A stretch of 64,000 bases of DNA from Henckelia pumila (lineage: Eukaryota; Streptophyta; Magnoliopsida; Lamiales; Gesneriaceae). Numbering within the stretch: position 1 is the first letter of the stretch; the number at the start of each line of letters is the position of its first letter. The translations under genes and the position numbers were made by a program. Where the stretch lies: positions 86,446,151 through 86,510,150 of the forward strand of contig NC_133120.1 in the NCBI RefSeq assembly GCF_033568475.1, given 5' to 3'. Shown here piece by piece: positions 49,135 through 62,349 of the stretch. The notes under the pieces were generated by a model. It did no database searches. It was given only the letters and a program-made list of their open reading frames with translations, and was not told the origin of the DNA.

Positions 49135-49570
49135 AGGGGTGCAAACGAATTCAACCTGTTCGTGAGCTTTACGAGTCCGCTCGATAAATATTTGATTCGT
49201 ATTCGAGCTTATCGAACTCGAGCCGAATTTCAACATGTTCGAACTTTTTTTCGAGTCGAGCTCGAGCCAAAATTACTTTGTTCGATAGTTCGCGAATAGT
49301 TCGCGAGTCTTAATATTTAATTAATATAATATAATTATATAATAATATATATACATTTCGAGCTTTCGAACCATAATATCCGAATAGTTCACGAATAGGT
49401 TCGAATATTTCGAACCGAACTCGAACTTCATTTCGAGCCGAACTCGAGCCAAAATATTTGAAATTATCGAACTTCGAATCGAGCTCGAACTCGAATATAC
49501 TCTTATCGAGCCGAATTCGAACCTTAAAATTTTACCATTATTCGGTTCGATTCGGTTCATTTGCACCCCT
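49135..49570. mobile_element. TIR element rich in TTCGAA/CTCGAG words
   Basis: Ends AGGGGTGCAAACGAATTC on the left and GGTTCATTTGCACCCCT on the right, inverted repeats with the core AGGGGTGCAAA. The interior is packed with TTCGAG, CTCGAG, TCGAAC and GCGAATAGTTCGCGA, so the single strand folds extensively. Non-coding. Target duplication unclear; superfamily not assigned (hAT- or Mutator-type MITE are options). Confidence 0.7.
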
Positions 49571-50179
49571 AATATTGACAATACCGAATTGTCAAAAGTA
49601 TTCAAGTATTTTAATATTCAACGAATTGGTGTAACATAACGTAGAGAACTTGGACGGAAAGATTTGATTTCGAGCGAGAGATTTGAAGATTTCATTCAAA
49701 CTATGAAATAACACCAATTTTACATATAATTGAAATCGATCGCATTTATTATTGAAATTAAATATCAATAGCTGGACGTGGCTTGGATTTGAATTCACTC
49801 ACTTTTATATCCATTCAAATACGTGGATCCATTAGTCCCAAAACATGTACAAAAAGTGGAATTGTTGCCGAAATCTAACTGATAGCGGCACCAACCCTAA
49901 TTACATCATGCTTTGCACCTCATTTGATGGCATGTATCCCACCAAAATCCATGACTCATTGGTCCACGTGGACATCCTTTTTTATTTTATTTTAAAAAAG
50001 GTATTTATTTCCCAAAAAATGTATTTGTTTCCATTGTAGAACCCGAGTTTTGTGGAAAAAAATAATGATAATGTGTCGGCACAGCTTACATTTTTCATTT
50101 TTAAAAACAAATTTTTTTATTATGTTAGATAGATCAATTTAAGGTTAGGCTTGGAGTTTGATTTGTGCTGCTAAAATAT

Positions 50180-50432
50180 TAGATCGCAAATTTTTTGGTC
50201 TCATAAATTTGTCTATTTGTTATTCTGATTTTGTAATAGTTGTCAAATTTCAGTTTTAATCAGCTATATTTGTTTTGTTTTGTTTTTTTGTTGATGAGAC
50301 AGTAACGTGCATATTATCACATCAGCAGTTCAAATGAATTACGATTAAAATTAACAAAAAATTAAAAATATAGGACTAAAAATAAAATTTTGATAACATA
50401 AAAAACAACATTATAACACAAAAGTGCAGTTT
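50180..50432. repeat. Decayed fold-back element (related to the ATTTTGGTCC type)
   Basis: The left side TTTTTTGGTCTCATAAATTT with TTTTAATCAGC faces TACGATTAAAAT and ATATAGGACTAAAAATAAAA on the right, an imperfect inverted arrangement like 14768-15054. The middle contains GTAACGTGCATATTATCACA. Old copy. Confidence 0.4.
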
Positions 50433-51039
50433 TTCCTTAATTTTGAGCAAGATATTTGATTGTGAACGGGTAGATGAATGAATTTCAAACAACAACCGAA
50501 ATCAATCATAATTGCTATTAAATTGCGTTAACTCGTCGATTCAAAGAAGTCCGAAAAAATTGAAATCTACATTATGAGATCTAAGAATCCAGCCACAATG
50601 TCGCATAAACAAAAATTGTAATCCCCACATGGAGTCACATGACTTTGTGACATGCATTCTCTCACGATGAATGATCAATAAAGTATCCACCGCCAGCCCA
50701 CCGTTGAGGCCAACTTGCAGTTGTGAATTAATATTTGTGCCGACAGGTACCCACGGTTACATAATATATACTATTAGCTAGGCTAATTCCTTTACAAATA
50801 TTTAATTTATGGGTATAAAAACTTCAATTTTCAAAGAAACATATATTGATATTAAGCCTAAAACATGATAATAATTAATAAAGGTAGTCTTTCGTTTGAG
50901 TGAATGATAATTAGGAATGTAATTAAAATTTCTGATAAAAAATACACAAGAAAGATTGTGAGTTTATATGATAAAAAATAAAAAATCATTGATATGCATC
51001 GATCTTTTTGGGTAAGTTAAAAAACAAATGATAATATCG

Positions 51040-51135
51040 ATGAGTTGTAGCTCAACTGACACCTAGTTTCAAAATTTGAGATGAGTTATCGGATTCGAGA
51101 TCTAATTGCAATAATCCTTTCTTTCAACTCAAAAA
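51040..51135 (+). mobile_element. Short tRNA-like SINE remnant
   Basis: GTTGTAGCTCAACTGACACC resembles an A-box region and ATCGGATTCGAGATCT a B box 40 bases later, followed by T-rich then A-rich sequence. Probably the head of a tRNA-derived SINE; too divergent to be a tRNA gene. Confidence 0.5.
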
Positions 51136-51787
51136 AAATGAAAAAAATTCTCAAATATATAAAATAGAATTGTACTCTAGGACTCAATGAAAATAGTGTC
51201 AAATATATAAATACATGAGATGTGGATATATAAAAAAAAGATTAAAATGAAATAAAAACTAATAGAGCCATAAGTTTTATTGATGCCTAAATTAATGATG
51301 ACTTAGATTCAACAGTTGGTATCGTGCAAGTGACTTGCATTGCATGAATATAATTAATGGCAATAAAATTTGCTAACCATCGTTTATAATAATATTGTTC
51401 GATCGTTCATGAGATCTGAATCTATTTTATACAGTGTATATATATTATATAATATATTATTTGGATGATCGTCCACTTTAAATAAAAAACATATACAGAA
51501 TTTTTATCTTTAATTTATAATATATTTTATTTTTTTCAAATATTAAATTCCGTTCTATGCCTTCGGTCTATAGAGTAATGCAAGATCTAGAGTTCCATTT
51601 TAATTTAATCGTATGGAGTTTATTTTTTGTTTTGATCCCACTCGATAACATTACAAATGAGTCCTTAGATAGTTAGATCTAGTATTAGAGAAATCATCAT
51701 ATTACCGACAACTTAATCTTTATACACACGGGTTGATTAATTTAAGTGGATTGATTATTATTATTATTATTATTCGATCACTATATA

Positions 51788-52026
51788 GGCACCGTTTGGT
51801 TTGAATGATAGAATAAGTAATCCATAGATAAGTAATATAATGTAAATTAAAAATAAATAAAAATAGTTAATACATTATTTGATTTGATAGATAGATTATA
51901 ATTTATTTTATTTAATTGATGTAAAATTATTAATTAATAAATAGATAAATAATATGACGAAAATAAGACAAAATTCATTGGGATAAGTTATACATAGATT
52001 AATAATACATCAAACCAAACAATGCC
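51788..52026 (-). mobile_element. Tourist-like MITE, copy 2
   Basis: Terminal inverted repeats GGCACCGTTTGGTTTGA and, on the other strand, GGCATTGTTTGGTTTGATG. 239 bp, non-coding. Its interior matches the other copies in reverse complement (GATAGATTATAATTTATTT), hence the minus orientation relative to copies 1 and 3. Confidence 0.8.
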
Positions 52027-52050
52027 TATAGAGTATAGAGTGTACATTAA

Positions 52051-52395
52051 GGCACCGTTCTGTTCACCATATTACTAATTTCTCATCATGTTATTTATCC
52101 ATATATTAACTATTTATTTTACATCAATCAAATCATTAATTATTTATCTCATATCAATCAAATCATTAAATTCAAATCACTATATTACCCCTTATAAATA
52201 ATATAATTTTTATTTTATTTATTGTTAAAGGACAAAATAGTCATTTAATATTTTTATATAAAATTTAATAAATCAAATCAAATAAATCATAATCTATCAA
52301 TCAAATCCAATACCATTTTTTAACTATAATTTCTTATTTATTTTTTATTTTATATATATATATTACTTATATCATACATCAAACCAAACGATGCT
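52051..52395 (+). mobile_element. Tourist-like MITE, copy 3
   Basis: Ends GGCACCGTTCTGTTCAC and, on the other strand, AGCATCGTTTGGTTTGATG. TAA lies on both sides (52048-52050 and 52396-52398), the TWA duplication typical of PIF/Harbinger. 345 bp. It shares the internal ATAATCTATCAATCAAAT block with copy 1 and sits 24 bases from copy 2. Confidence 0.8.
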
Positions 52396-52399
52396 TAAG

Positions 52400-54104
52400 T
52401 TTATAATTTATTATTAATCTATGTTACAATAATTAAATTACACATGAATTACGAAATGTGATCGCATGCCTCCCCAAAATTGGTAGAATGCGTGGTTTAT
52501 TATGTGTAAATGTCCCAAAGTAATAGCATACTTTATTGGACTTCAAACAAGGATCTCCCAAAATGTCGTAAAGCCACACAAAATAATCAACGTAAGGATG
52601 AAAATCCCTAACAATGTTGTCTTTTTTTTTTCTTTTTTTTTTGTTCGAATACGATTGATTATAAATATAAGAGAAGATTTAACTTTGTCTTGATTGGATT
52701 ATAAACAATCAATTCAAATGTAATCTATTTTTTTCAAAAAAAAAATTTATTTACACTTCATGCAAAAGAATGACAACTTACATGAATTTTTTAAAATATT
52801 GGATCCATTATAGCGAAAATTGGCGTCATTATTTAAAGAAATTGTTGACATGGGACATCTCCTAGGCACGAAGGCATCAACCACATGCACAAACATGCGC
52901 CCATAGATTTTTGCCTTACTTTTATCAACAATTATCTCCCGTTTGACATATTTGATTTAAGTTTTACAAAAGATTTTTTTCATCAATCGTTATTTATCAA
53001 AGTATATTGATTATTATCTATATTAAACATATATACTTCATCGTCATATCAACGAGCCAAAGAATGCTTTAAAATATTACTTAAACGATAACAAGATCAA
53101 CAAATCTTTATATATGAACCATATATGATAACAAGCATGAATTGAAGTTGAACTCCCTGATATAATTAAATTTTGGTCTGGACTTCGGCAAATGTTTTTT
53201 TTTTTTTTTTTATAATTCAAAAATACATTCCACAATTTTTAATCTATTTTCTGTCATATCATTCCAACTTCGGAGCTTTCATAAAAAAATAAAATAATAA
53301 TAATAATCTATACACTATATATAATAGTTTAGTTAGCGCTTTAAAAAAAGGGCACATCAACTTTTTTCTCCAAAATTGTCCTTATAATAAATAAATTAGT
53401 TATTGACGCACACACACGATGCATGCCCAATATAATAAGAAAAGTATGTAAATAAAAAAAATTGAAAACATTAGAAACACAGAAATATATTGAGTGGAAA
53501 AAAGTTGATAATTTTTTAAAAAAATTTAAATTGAATAGGATAATGAATTCTAATAGAATAGAAAATTTTGATATCAATTATTTTGCCCTTAATCTATAAA
53601 AATGAATGATTACTTAAAGTAGACTTGTAATTTGACTTTGGTGTCACATGATCACATGGACCGATGGACGGACCAAATCGATTAGGTATAAGTGTCTCAT
53701 ATATAATATTGATACAACTACAAATAGATATCTAATTTGATTCAATTTGTACATATTTTCTATAATTTCTCAACTAACAATTACATATATAACTTTTAAA
53801 TTTATTTATATATTAATTTAAAATTAAAAAATCATAATTAAAATGATAAAAGATAAATAAAAAAATATACTATTTATATATAACATATAATAATAACCTT
53901 AAAAAAACATATAATAATAAATATATTATTTTATTTTATAATGCGCAGTTATGCTCGTAGCTAGAAATAATGACTTAACATTCATAAAAAAATAATAATA
54001 ATAATTCTATTAAAAAAAGAAAAAAGAAAAGGGAAAAGAAAGAAGCAATCTCAGATCCACCAAACACTCGAAATCCCAACCGTCCATGTTTACCGATTAA
54101 AACC
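52400..54104. other. AT-rich spacer upstream of SAHH
   Basis: Very AT-rich with homopolymer runs (T run near 53196-53210) and short AAT repeats. A stretch beginning TCTATACACTATATATAATA at 53309 resembles a Helitron 5' end, with a decayed hairpin-like GCACACACACGATGCATGCC about 100 bases on; no 3' CTRR end was found, so it is not called as an element. Confidence 0.4.
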
Positions 54105-54215
54105 TATTTATACGCTTCTGAGGCGAACCGTTCGGTGTCATCTCATCTCTTCTATTCTCTTCTCTTTTTCCAAATTCCACAGATTTTGATTTTTACTTCA
54201 TTCATTCATTCATCA
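54105..54215 (+). promoter_or_regulatory. Core promoter and 5' UTR of SAHH
   Basis: A TATA-like TATTTATAC lies at 54105-54113, followed by a pyrimidine-rich leader (CATCTCATCTCTTCTATTCT and so on) to the ATG at 54216. The distance fits transcription starting near 54135-54145. CTTCATTCATTCATTCATCA precedes the start codon. Confidence 0.6.
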
Positions 54216-56252
<2,037 letters not shown>

Positions 56253-58018
56253 GGTAAGATAAAAAAAAAAAAAGTGCATCGAGAAGACAATATATTTATA
56301 TCAGTATTCGTGGTTTATTTCGAATCTTGCTGGAATTTTTTTATGAGATTCTGTTGGTTTCTTGGGTTAAACTTTTGAATGATGAATAAGTTGAAGAGTG
56401 AGTAATGAAAGTGTACTTATTTTTCATTCATTTGTTGTGTTTGAGTATGATGGTAACTGAACTGTAGGTTTATTATTGCTTTGATATATTTCTAAATAAA
56501 TATGTTAGATTCATGTTTCCTCATGATGATGAAGAATTTCAACCAGAAAAATGAAAAGTTTGTACTGATTTATAAAATAGTTTGATACGGACCACTAAAT
56601 AAATCGAGATTTGCGGGAGGTCTCTTTTATTCATATATGGAATTATATTAGTCATTAGATATTAGACTCCATTAATTTGATAATTTTTTTGGTAAAATTT
56701 AATCCTGTTTATTTGATTAAAAATGGATTAATTTTTAAATTCGATCCTTTCTGACTGGTCGCACTCGCATGACTCGAATCTGGATGGAAAGCTAAAATCT
56801 GGGCCTCACAAGCATATTGAATTAGTGAGAATAGTGAAACAAGATCAACTTCACTTTATGCTCCAAATAAATTACGTTTCATATTGCTTGTAGTCTTGCA
56901 CCATGCTACTCGAGTTTGATCCGATTTTAATTTTTCCTTCAAGAACTCGATCAAGGAATCAACTTCATGATCGAGCTCGACTGTGTACATATCAAGTTAC
57001 TCCATTTCGAACTCAAAAAAAAAAAAATATTAAAATTGAGTGATTTTATTATTTATGTTATATAATTCTAAATAAATAAATATTATATATATTCGAGTTT
57101 AATACTGATTAAAGTAAAAATTCGAGTCACTCGAACATGATCAAATCAAGTTGAAGTCGATTTTTAATTGAATTATTTAAGTGTTGCTCACAAATAATAT
57201 AATTTGACTCATTTCATCTTTCCTTAGTAAATGGTAAATTTAAAAATCTACGGCCTTCAATATTTTGTTACTCAGGGGGTTGAGAAATCTTAAAAGAGAA
57301 AAAGTCAATGCTCAATTTAAGTTTGTATTCATAGTGGGTCACTCTCATTTACCACTAGATCTGCCATCTTCAGCTTAGTAGGTGTAAATATTACCATATT
57401 CCCTCCAAACTCATTAATGATCATTCCATTGGGGTCATCGAGATGTGATGCATGAGAAATCTTTTACAAAAGTTTTGTTATTGTAGTGTATTTATAACTT
57501 TAACATTTCGAAACAAATTTACTTTTCCCAAAAATTTTGGATTCCTTAATGGAAGCAATTGCTCTTTTCTGTAAAATGCAATTGGTTCGTTTAATTTTTT
57601 GGTATTAGATGGGGTACAAATGATAAATCAACTTCAAGTACAAACTTGAATAAAAAATTGAAAGAAAATAACCACATTTATTTTTATTTTTTTTGAAAAC
57701 AAAATAACCACATTTATAATCAAATAATGTTTCATATATGGATCGTTCACACCCGTGCTATATTTACCCTTATTTAGTAGAAAAATACTATTCTTAAATG
57801 AATTTTAAATAAATAAATAATGTAAAATCTTCAAGTACACATCAAATAACATTGATTGGGTGCCACCGACGAGAAACATGACCCCTCAAGCAAAGATCAA
57901 AGGCCAATGGTCACCATTTTCACATTGAATGCCAAAGCTTTCATTTCACCGATTGCCACAAACACATCTCTCAAGCAAATCAAGAATCGAGTCAACTAAC
58001 TCTCTAGCTACGCACAAA
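56253..58018. other. SAHH 3' UTR and spacer before RALF
   Basis: The first 250 bases are probably the SAHH 3' UTR. From about 56750 to 57190 there are decayed CTCGA/TCGAG-rich words as in the 49135-49570 element. The last several hundred bases presumably hold the RALF promoter. No other gene. Confidence 0.4.
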
Positions 58019-58396
58019 ATGCCCAGCTCTCAGCTGCACATCCTTCTTCTCTCCATACTATTGCTGCCATGTTTCTTTCACAGTCAAGCGGGAATCTGTG
58101 AAGGGGTCTCGTTTCTTGATCCGAATGCAGCCAAATCGAGTGAAATGGCGAAGAGGGTGTATGCAGAAAAGATTGGCGAAATGGGTGGATTGGAAGGGGA
58201 GATGGAGATGGATTCCGAGAGCAATCGAAGGACTCTGTTGATGCAGAGAAGATTCATAAGTTACGACACTTTGATGAGGGATTTGGTGCCTTGCAACAAG
58301 CCCGGAGCTTCTTATTACAACTGCAGGGATCCAGGTACGGCTAATTTTTATAACAGAGGCTGCGAGGTGATCACGAGGTGTGGAAGGGGAGATTAG
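58019..58396 (+). CDS. RALF (rapid alkalinization factor) peptide precursor
   Basis: Single exon, 125 aa. Residues 1-27 are a signal peptide (MPSSQLHILLLSILLLPCFF..). A pro-region ends at the subtilase site R70-R71-T72-L73 (RRTL, the RRXL site cut by S1P). The mature peptide holds FISYDTLMRDLVPC, the YISY-type receptor-binding motif, and four cysteines at 92, 102, 115 and 121 in the RALF spacing. RALFs are secreted, bind FERONIA-type receptor kinases and LRX or COBRA-like partners, and raise apoplastic pH to restrain growth. I chose ATG 58019 because it starts the signal peptide; an in-frame ATG at 57929 would add 30 polar residues in front of it. The position next to SAHH matches Arabidopsis RALFL31 (At4g13950, from memory), so RALFL31-like is likely. 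Confidence 0.93.
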   Translation: MPSSQLHILLLSILLLPCFFHSQAGICEGVSFLDPNAAKSSEMAKRVYAEKIGEMGGLEGEMEMDSESNRRTLLMQRRFISYDTLMRDLVPCNKPGASYYNCRDPGTANFYNRGCEVITRCGRGD

Positions 58397-59706
58397 CTCA
58401 CAAGAAATGTACATATTTTTGTGCAAATATTTCATTCTACTACTTACTTCTCGGGGAAAAAAATTGTATGATGATTGGCTCGTGATTTTCAGGTTCTGCA
58501 ATTCGAGCTAAAGAAGTTTCGAGTTTTGTGTTGTTCTTACTGGTTTTTATCTGAGCATGAAATAATCTTTTTCATCTGTTTTTTCAGTGTTGATTGATGT
58601 TGTAAGTGTAAATATAGTTTGATTTTGCTATCCTATCCATATGTTATGGATATTGTATTACATTGTTGTGTTGATTCAATTATATGCACCTGATGAAACC
58701 TTTCTTTTGACCTTTTTATTGACAAAAACAGAAAGGAAAGAACATAAAACAGCAACGTTAATATATTTTATATGTTATATTATATGATAAGTATGCATTC
58801 GGTTGGACATGGTCTGTATTGTACTCCTCAGATGTGAAATTGGGTTCAAAATAGACAATGACCCAAAGTGAAAGGCCCAAGAGTCCAAAGCAAAATAATA
58901 GTTATGACTTATGCCCATTAGATATTACCTTTTTTTTTTTTTTTTTTTAATAACAAGTACCATCAATATCAATTTACATTTGATTACAAGTCAGCGGAAA
59001 TCGAATCTGAGATCTCTTGACTTTTTTATACCGCCTTTATTATATAGTATATGCTTTATTTTTGTAATTTGCGGTCAATATAATTTTATGATTATTAGAA
59101 ATTATTTTAAAAGTAAAATTATAAATCTTATTATCATACAATTAGTGGTCTTTACGACGGCACACGACATAACCTTACTGGTCATTAACTTTTTTAAGGG
59201 CATCTCATTGTCTCCTTAGATAAGATAAAAATGTTGTTGGTCATTTTTTTATGTTATAATATTATCATTTATATTAATTTAATAAATTAAATAAGAATAT
59301 ATAGTACTATAATATAATTTCATTCATAAAAATATAATAAAATAAATATTTTTATTTTGTGCAAAGATTTCATTCTACTACTTCTTGAAAAATATTTAAG
59401 CTTTCTTCTCAAGTGAGATGATTGAACCTATGGAAGAAGAGGAGAGATTTAGTGGAAGAAGAAACAGAGATTGAACAAAGCAAGCATTGATAGATGGACA
59501 AGAAGATTATCAGCGATATGCTGGATGCAAATCTGCGCACAGAACCCTTGCTGCAGTTTCAAAATTTATCTGGTGATAAAATGATTTCTAGAAAACCCAA
59601 AATCACTAAACAAAAAAAAAAACAAAAAGAAGACAAAAACAAATCAAAACCAAAGAGGAAAACGACATACTCGATCTTACCGTTGCAATTTGTAAACCCA
59701 CAAAAA
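58397..59706. other. RALF 3' UTR and degraded spacer
   Basis: RALF 3' UTR, then AT-rich DNA. A 29-base segment of the RALF 3' region (58417-58445, TTTTGTGCAAATATTTCATT..) recurs at 59356-59384 with one mismatch. A 73-codon frame at 59494-59715 is Lys-rich and unrecognised. Confidence 0.4.
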
Positions 59707-60281
59707 CTCATGTGAGACGGTTTTATGGGTCAATTTCGTGAGACAAATCTCTTATTTGGGTTATTGGGGAAAATTGCATATATAACCCCTGTAAAATCCC
59801 GAGTTTGCTAATAACTCCCTATAAAATTAAGCTAATAACCCCTGTGATTCAAAATTTGTAGCATACACACCCTTTTCAGTTAAAAATTGACAAAAATACC
59901 CTTACTTAAATAAATAATTAAATTAATTTTGTTTTATAATTCTATATTTAATTGAGTAAAATAATCAAATTTTATTTAAATAACTATGAAAATTATATAT
60001 AATTATTTTATCATAATATTTGTCATACACGAAATATATTTTAATATTAAATTGTATTATAACATTAAGGGCATTTTAGTCATTTTTTAGCCAGAAGGGG
60101 GTGTATGCTACAGATTTAGAATCATAAGGGGCTTTTAGCTCAAAAAAATTTCACAGGGGTTATCAGCCAACACGCGATTTCACAAGGGTGATATATGCAA
60201 TTTCCCATTTTTATTATAAATATGGGTAATGTTGACTCGTCTCACAGATAATAATCCGTAAGACCGTTTCACAAGAGACAT
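59707..60281. mobile_element. Outer MITE of the GTGAGACGGTCTCAC type, split by another element
   Basis: The left part TCATGTGAGACGGTTTTATG with CAATTTCGTGAGACAAATCT (59707-59766) and the right part (60207-60281), which on the other strand reads TCTCTTGTGAAACGGTCTTA and CTGTGAGACGAGTCAACATT, are the two halves of a repeat I know to be common in dicot genomes. They are separated by the element at 59767-60206. Confidence 0.65.
59767..60206. mobile_element. Long-TIR MITE inserted in the outer MITE
   Basis: Left end GGGAAAATTGCATATATAAC; the right end in reverse complement is GGGAAATTGCATATATCACC. The match extends about 110 bp inward (TAATAACCCCTGTGATTC against TGATAACCCCTGTGAAAT, GTAGCATACACACCC against GTAGCATACACCCCC). 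440 bp, non-coding, A/T-rich middle. Probably Mutator-like or fold-back; target duplication not clear. Confidence 0.75.
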
Positions 60282-60676
60282 ACTCTTATAAAACGAGATA
60301 AAAGTGAATAGAGATGACTTTAGAAAGAAGAGAATAGATTACCGATGTATTTATACGATATTGGAAGTCAACGGTCAAAAAACGAAGACGATTTTTTTCT
60401 ACCTCGTTTGAGAGCATCTCTGCCATCTCCGACCCATATTTATAGACTTTCATAAATTTTTAAAAGTTAAGTTTAAATACTACTAGATATTTTAGAATTT
60501 TACGAAATTCTAGTTTAAATAGCACTAGACTTCATATAGTATATAACAGTCTAAATTGAATATCTCTAAACTTTTAAACTTTACGAAAGTCCTTCAAAAT
60601 CAATGAATGTCATGGATTAAATACACCACTTAAAATCATCATATTGATAAATATCTTAATTTAGTGCATAATGATT

Positions 60677-60720
60677 AGGGGTGTTCATTCGGGCGGTTTG
60701 GCCCGAACCAAATATTATCA
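60677..60720. repeat. Truncated AGGGGTG-type TIR fragment
   Basis: AGGGGTGTTCATTCGGGCGG followed by TTTGGCCCGAACC is one end of an element of the AGGGGTG terminal-repeat type (compare 49135); no matching partner end was found nearby. Confidence 0.4.
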
Positions 60721-60769
60721 AAATAATAAAAATAAGGTAAAGAATCTTTGCAAATTTGACAGATAAACA

Positions 60770-60871
60770 TCAAATATCAAAATAGTCATCATCGTCATTA
60801 TCCAAAGTTGCATAATTCCAGGCAATATCCTTTGGATTCGATGATGAAATTGTTGTGTTTGATTGTGACAT
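60770..60871 (-). mobile_element. Possible hAT transposase N-terminal relic
   Basis: From an ATG at 60871 the minus strand reads MSQSNTTISSSNPKDIAWNY and then an acidic stretch. The IAWNYATL word resembles the N-terminus of plant BED-zinc-finger hAT transposases. Only about 33 residues; low certainty. Confidence 0.35.
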
Positions 60872-60984
60872 GATTCTAACAACTAAAAAAATAAATAACA
60901 ATCACAAATTATTGATTTAAAAAAACACACACTTGAATACATTTTACAGAAATTCATAAAATTAGGGTTTATCTATTTGGGCAG

Positions 60985-61368
60985 AAAAGAGAAGGGGTGT
61001 GGTAAGTAAACACCGGCAGGGGCCGCGAGCGCCGTGGCAAGGCAGAGCCAGAGCCGCAGGGTGAGGCAGTGAAGCAGAGCCCAGGGGGAGTGAGAGGCGG
61101 TGAGTGTCGTGAGTTTGGAGAAGAGTTTATTGGGCTTTTAAACGTTTGGGCCTTGCAAACTTAAAATTGCACCTTCAAGATGTGATTTTAAGCCTGCAAA
61201 TAAAAAAAAAATTAAAAATCTGTGTTGCTTACATGAAGCGCACAAGCGAGCGCTTTTCGCCTCAAAGCGAGGCGCACTGAAGCGCTCGCTTCACGGACCT
61301 GCTGCGCCTCGGAGTACCCTGAAGCGCTAGCCTTGCGCATAGAGTCGCTTTGCGCTTAAGCGAGCATA
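60985..61368. repeat. GC-rich block and GCGC/AGCGCT palindromic repeat
   Basis: About 60990-61110 is a G-rich, non-coding block. At 61230-61368 there are overlapping palindromes (AAGCGAGCGCTTTTCGCCTC, GAAGCGCTCGCTTC, AAGCGCTAGCC), a GCGC-rich repeat type I have seen dispersed in plant introns and spacers. Confidence 0.5.
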
Positions 61369-61399
61369 TGAAAACATCATTCCAACAATTATAATGATG

Positions 61400-61880
61400 T
61401 CTGATGATAAAAAGCACCTCTTTCGAAAAATTGTTTCTTGATCAATCATCAATGGAGGAGTTGAAAAAGCTGTTTCTTTCTTCTTTTTTGGCAAATCAGG
61501 TACATCCCTTCGATGGATTTTGTCGAGAATCAATCCATTGTTCTTGCAGCGTCGATGGATCTTTCGGAGAATTCAAGTGTCGATGGATCTTCTGGAGAAT
61601 TCAAGCGATCTTCAAGACTTAATATTGATCGGTATTCTAGTAAAACCCTTTAAAATCAGTAAAACATATAATGATATCTTTCTTATTGAAATCCGAAAAC
61701 ATCTTTCAATGTGAAACAATACCTTCCCACAAACAAAGAGCATATATTGGGAATAGTTGGCTCGTGCAATGGCCTGGTTTGTTTCCTGGTAAAAGCCCGA
61801 TTACCAGTCTATAGATTTGAAGTGACGGTTTGCGTATACAACCCATTAACGTGTGAATATGTAGAGATTCCATAACCATG
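61400..61880 (+). pseudogene. F-box-associated (FBA) protein gene fragment
   Basis: The plus-strand frame 61732-61875 reads HILGIVGSCNGLVCFLVK and CVYNPLTCEYVEIP and then stops. This is the conserved start of the F-box-associated domain (I-x-GSCNGL-(V/L)C .. NP-x-T-x-EY-x-x-(I/L)P). No intact F-box frame was found upstream; instead there is a 28-base tandem duplication (TCGATGGATCTTTCGGAGAA) at 61551-61606. Plant F-box genes multiply and decay quickly, so this is probably a broken copy. Confidence 0.6.
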
Positions 61881-61956
61881 CGTAGAACTGCGTAGAACTT
61901 GATGTTTTTCGTGGATCGTCATTTGGATTTGGTTGTAGATGAGCTTAGATCACAAA

Positions 61957-62276
61957 ACATTGAAACTCTTCTACTTCTTACGCATATTCGGTCCCCTGTT
62001 TTGAACATGAACATTTGATGTTCAAAATTATAAACAGTGATCAGATGAGAGAAAATGAATCAAACTTGTTTAGGACATTCACAGTCTACCAAGTCGATCA
62101 AATAATATGAATAAAATGTAATATTCTAATGAAGTATTTGAAAAATAGTTTCTATTTAAGCGGCTAAAAGCAAAGCAGATAAATGTCTTTGTTAAAGATG
62201 TGGCTCAGATGAAAAACATCAGAACTCTTCTACTTTCTAGGCATCTTCGATTCCCTGTTTTAAATATCAAAATAAA
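61957..62276. repeat. Two diverged direct repeats 259 bases apart
   Basis: ACATTGAAACTCTTCTACTT with CGCATATTCGGTCCCCTGTT (from 61957) is repeated as ACATCAGAACTCTTCTACTT with GGCATCTTCGATTCCCTGTT (from 62216). Roughly 80% alike over 60 bases. Function unknown; perhaps decayed remains of duplicated exons of the F-box-like gene. Confidence 0.6.
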
Positions 62277-62349
62277 AAGTTGTTGGATGAGAAAAAACGA
62301 ACCAAAACATTCATTGTGTTAATGACGACTGCTTACATACCTCTCGTAC

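Noticed and set aside
51040-51135. tRNA gene
   Set aside because: A- and B-box-like words are present, but the arms do not pair into a cloverleaf and there is no acceptor stem; read as a SINE head.
53309-53580. Sixth Helitron
   Set aside because: Start resembles a 5' end and a weak hairpin follows, but no CTRR-T terminus could be found.
54135-54215. N-terminal extension of SAHH
   Set aside because: Begins at GTG, not ATG, and lies in the leader just after the TATA-like box.
57929-58018. Earlier in-frame ATG for RALF
   Set aside because: Would put 30 polar residues before the signal peptide; the start at 58019 gives a normal RALF precursor.
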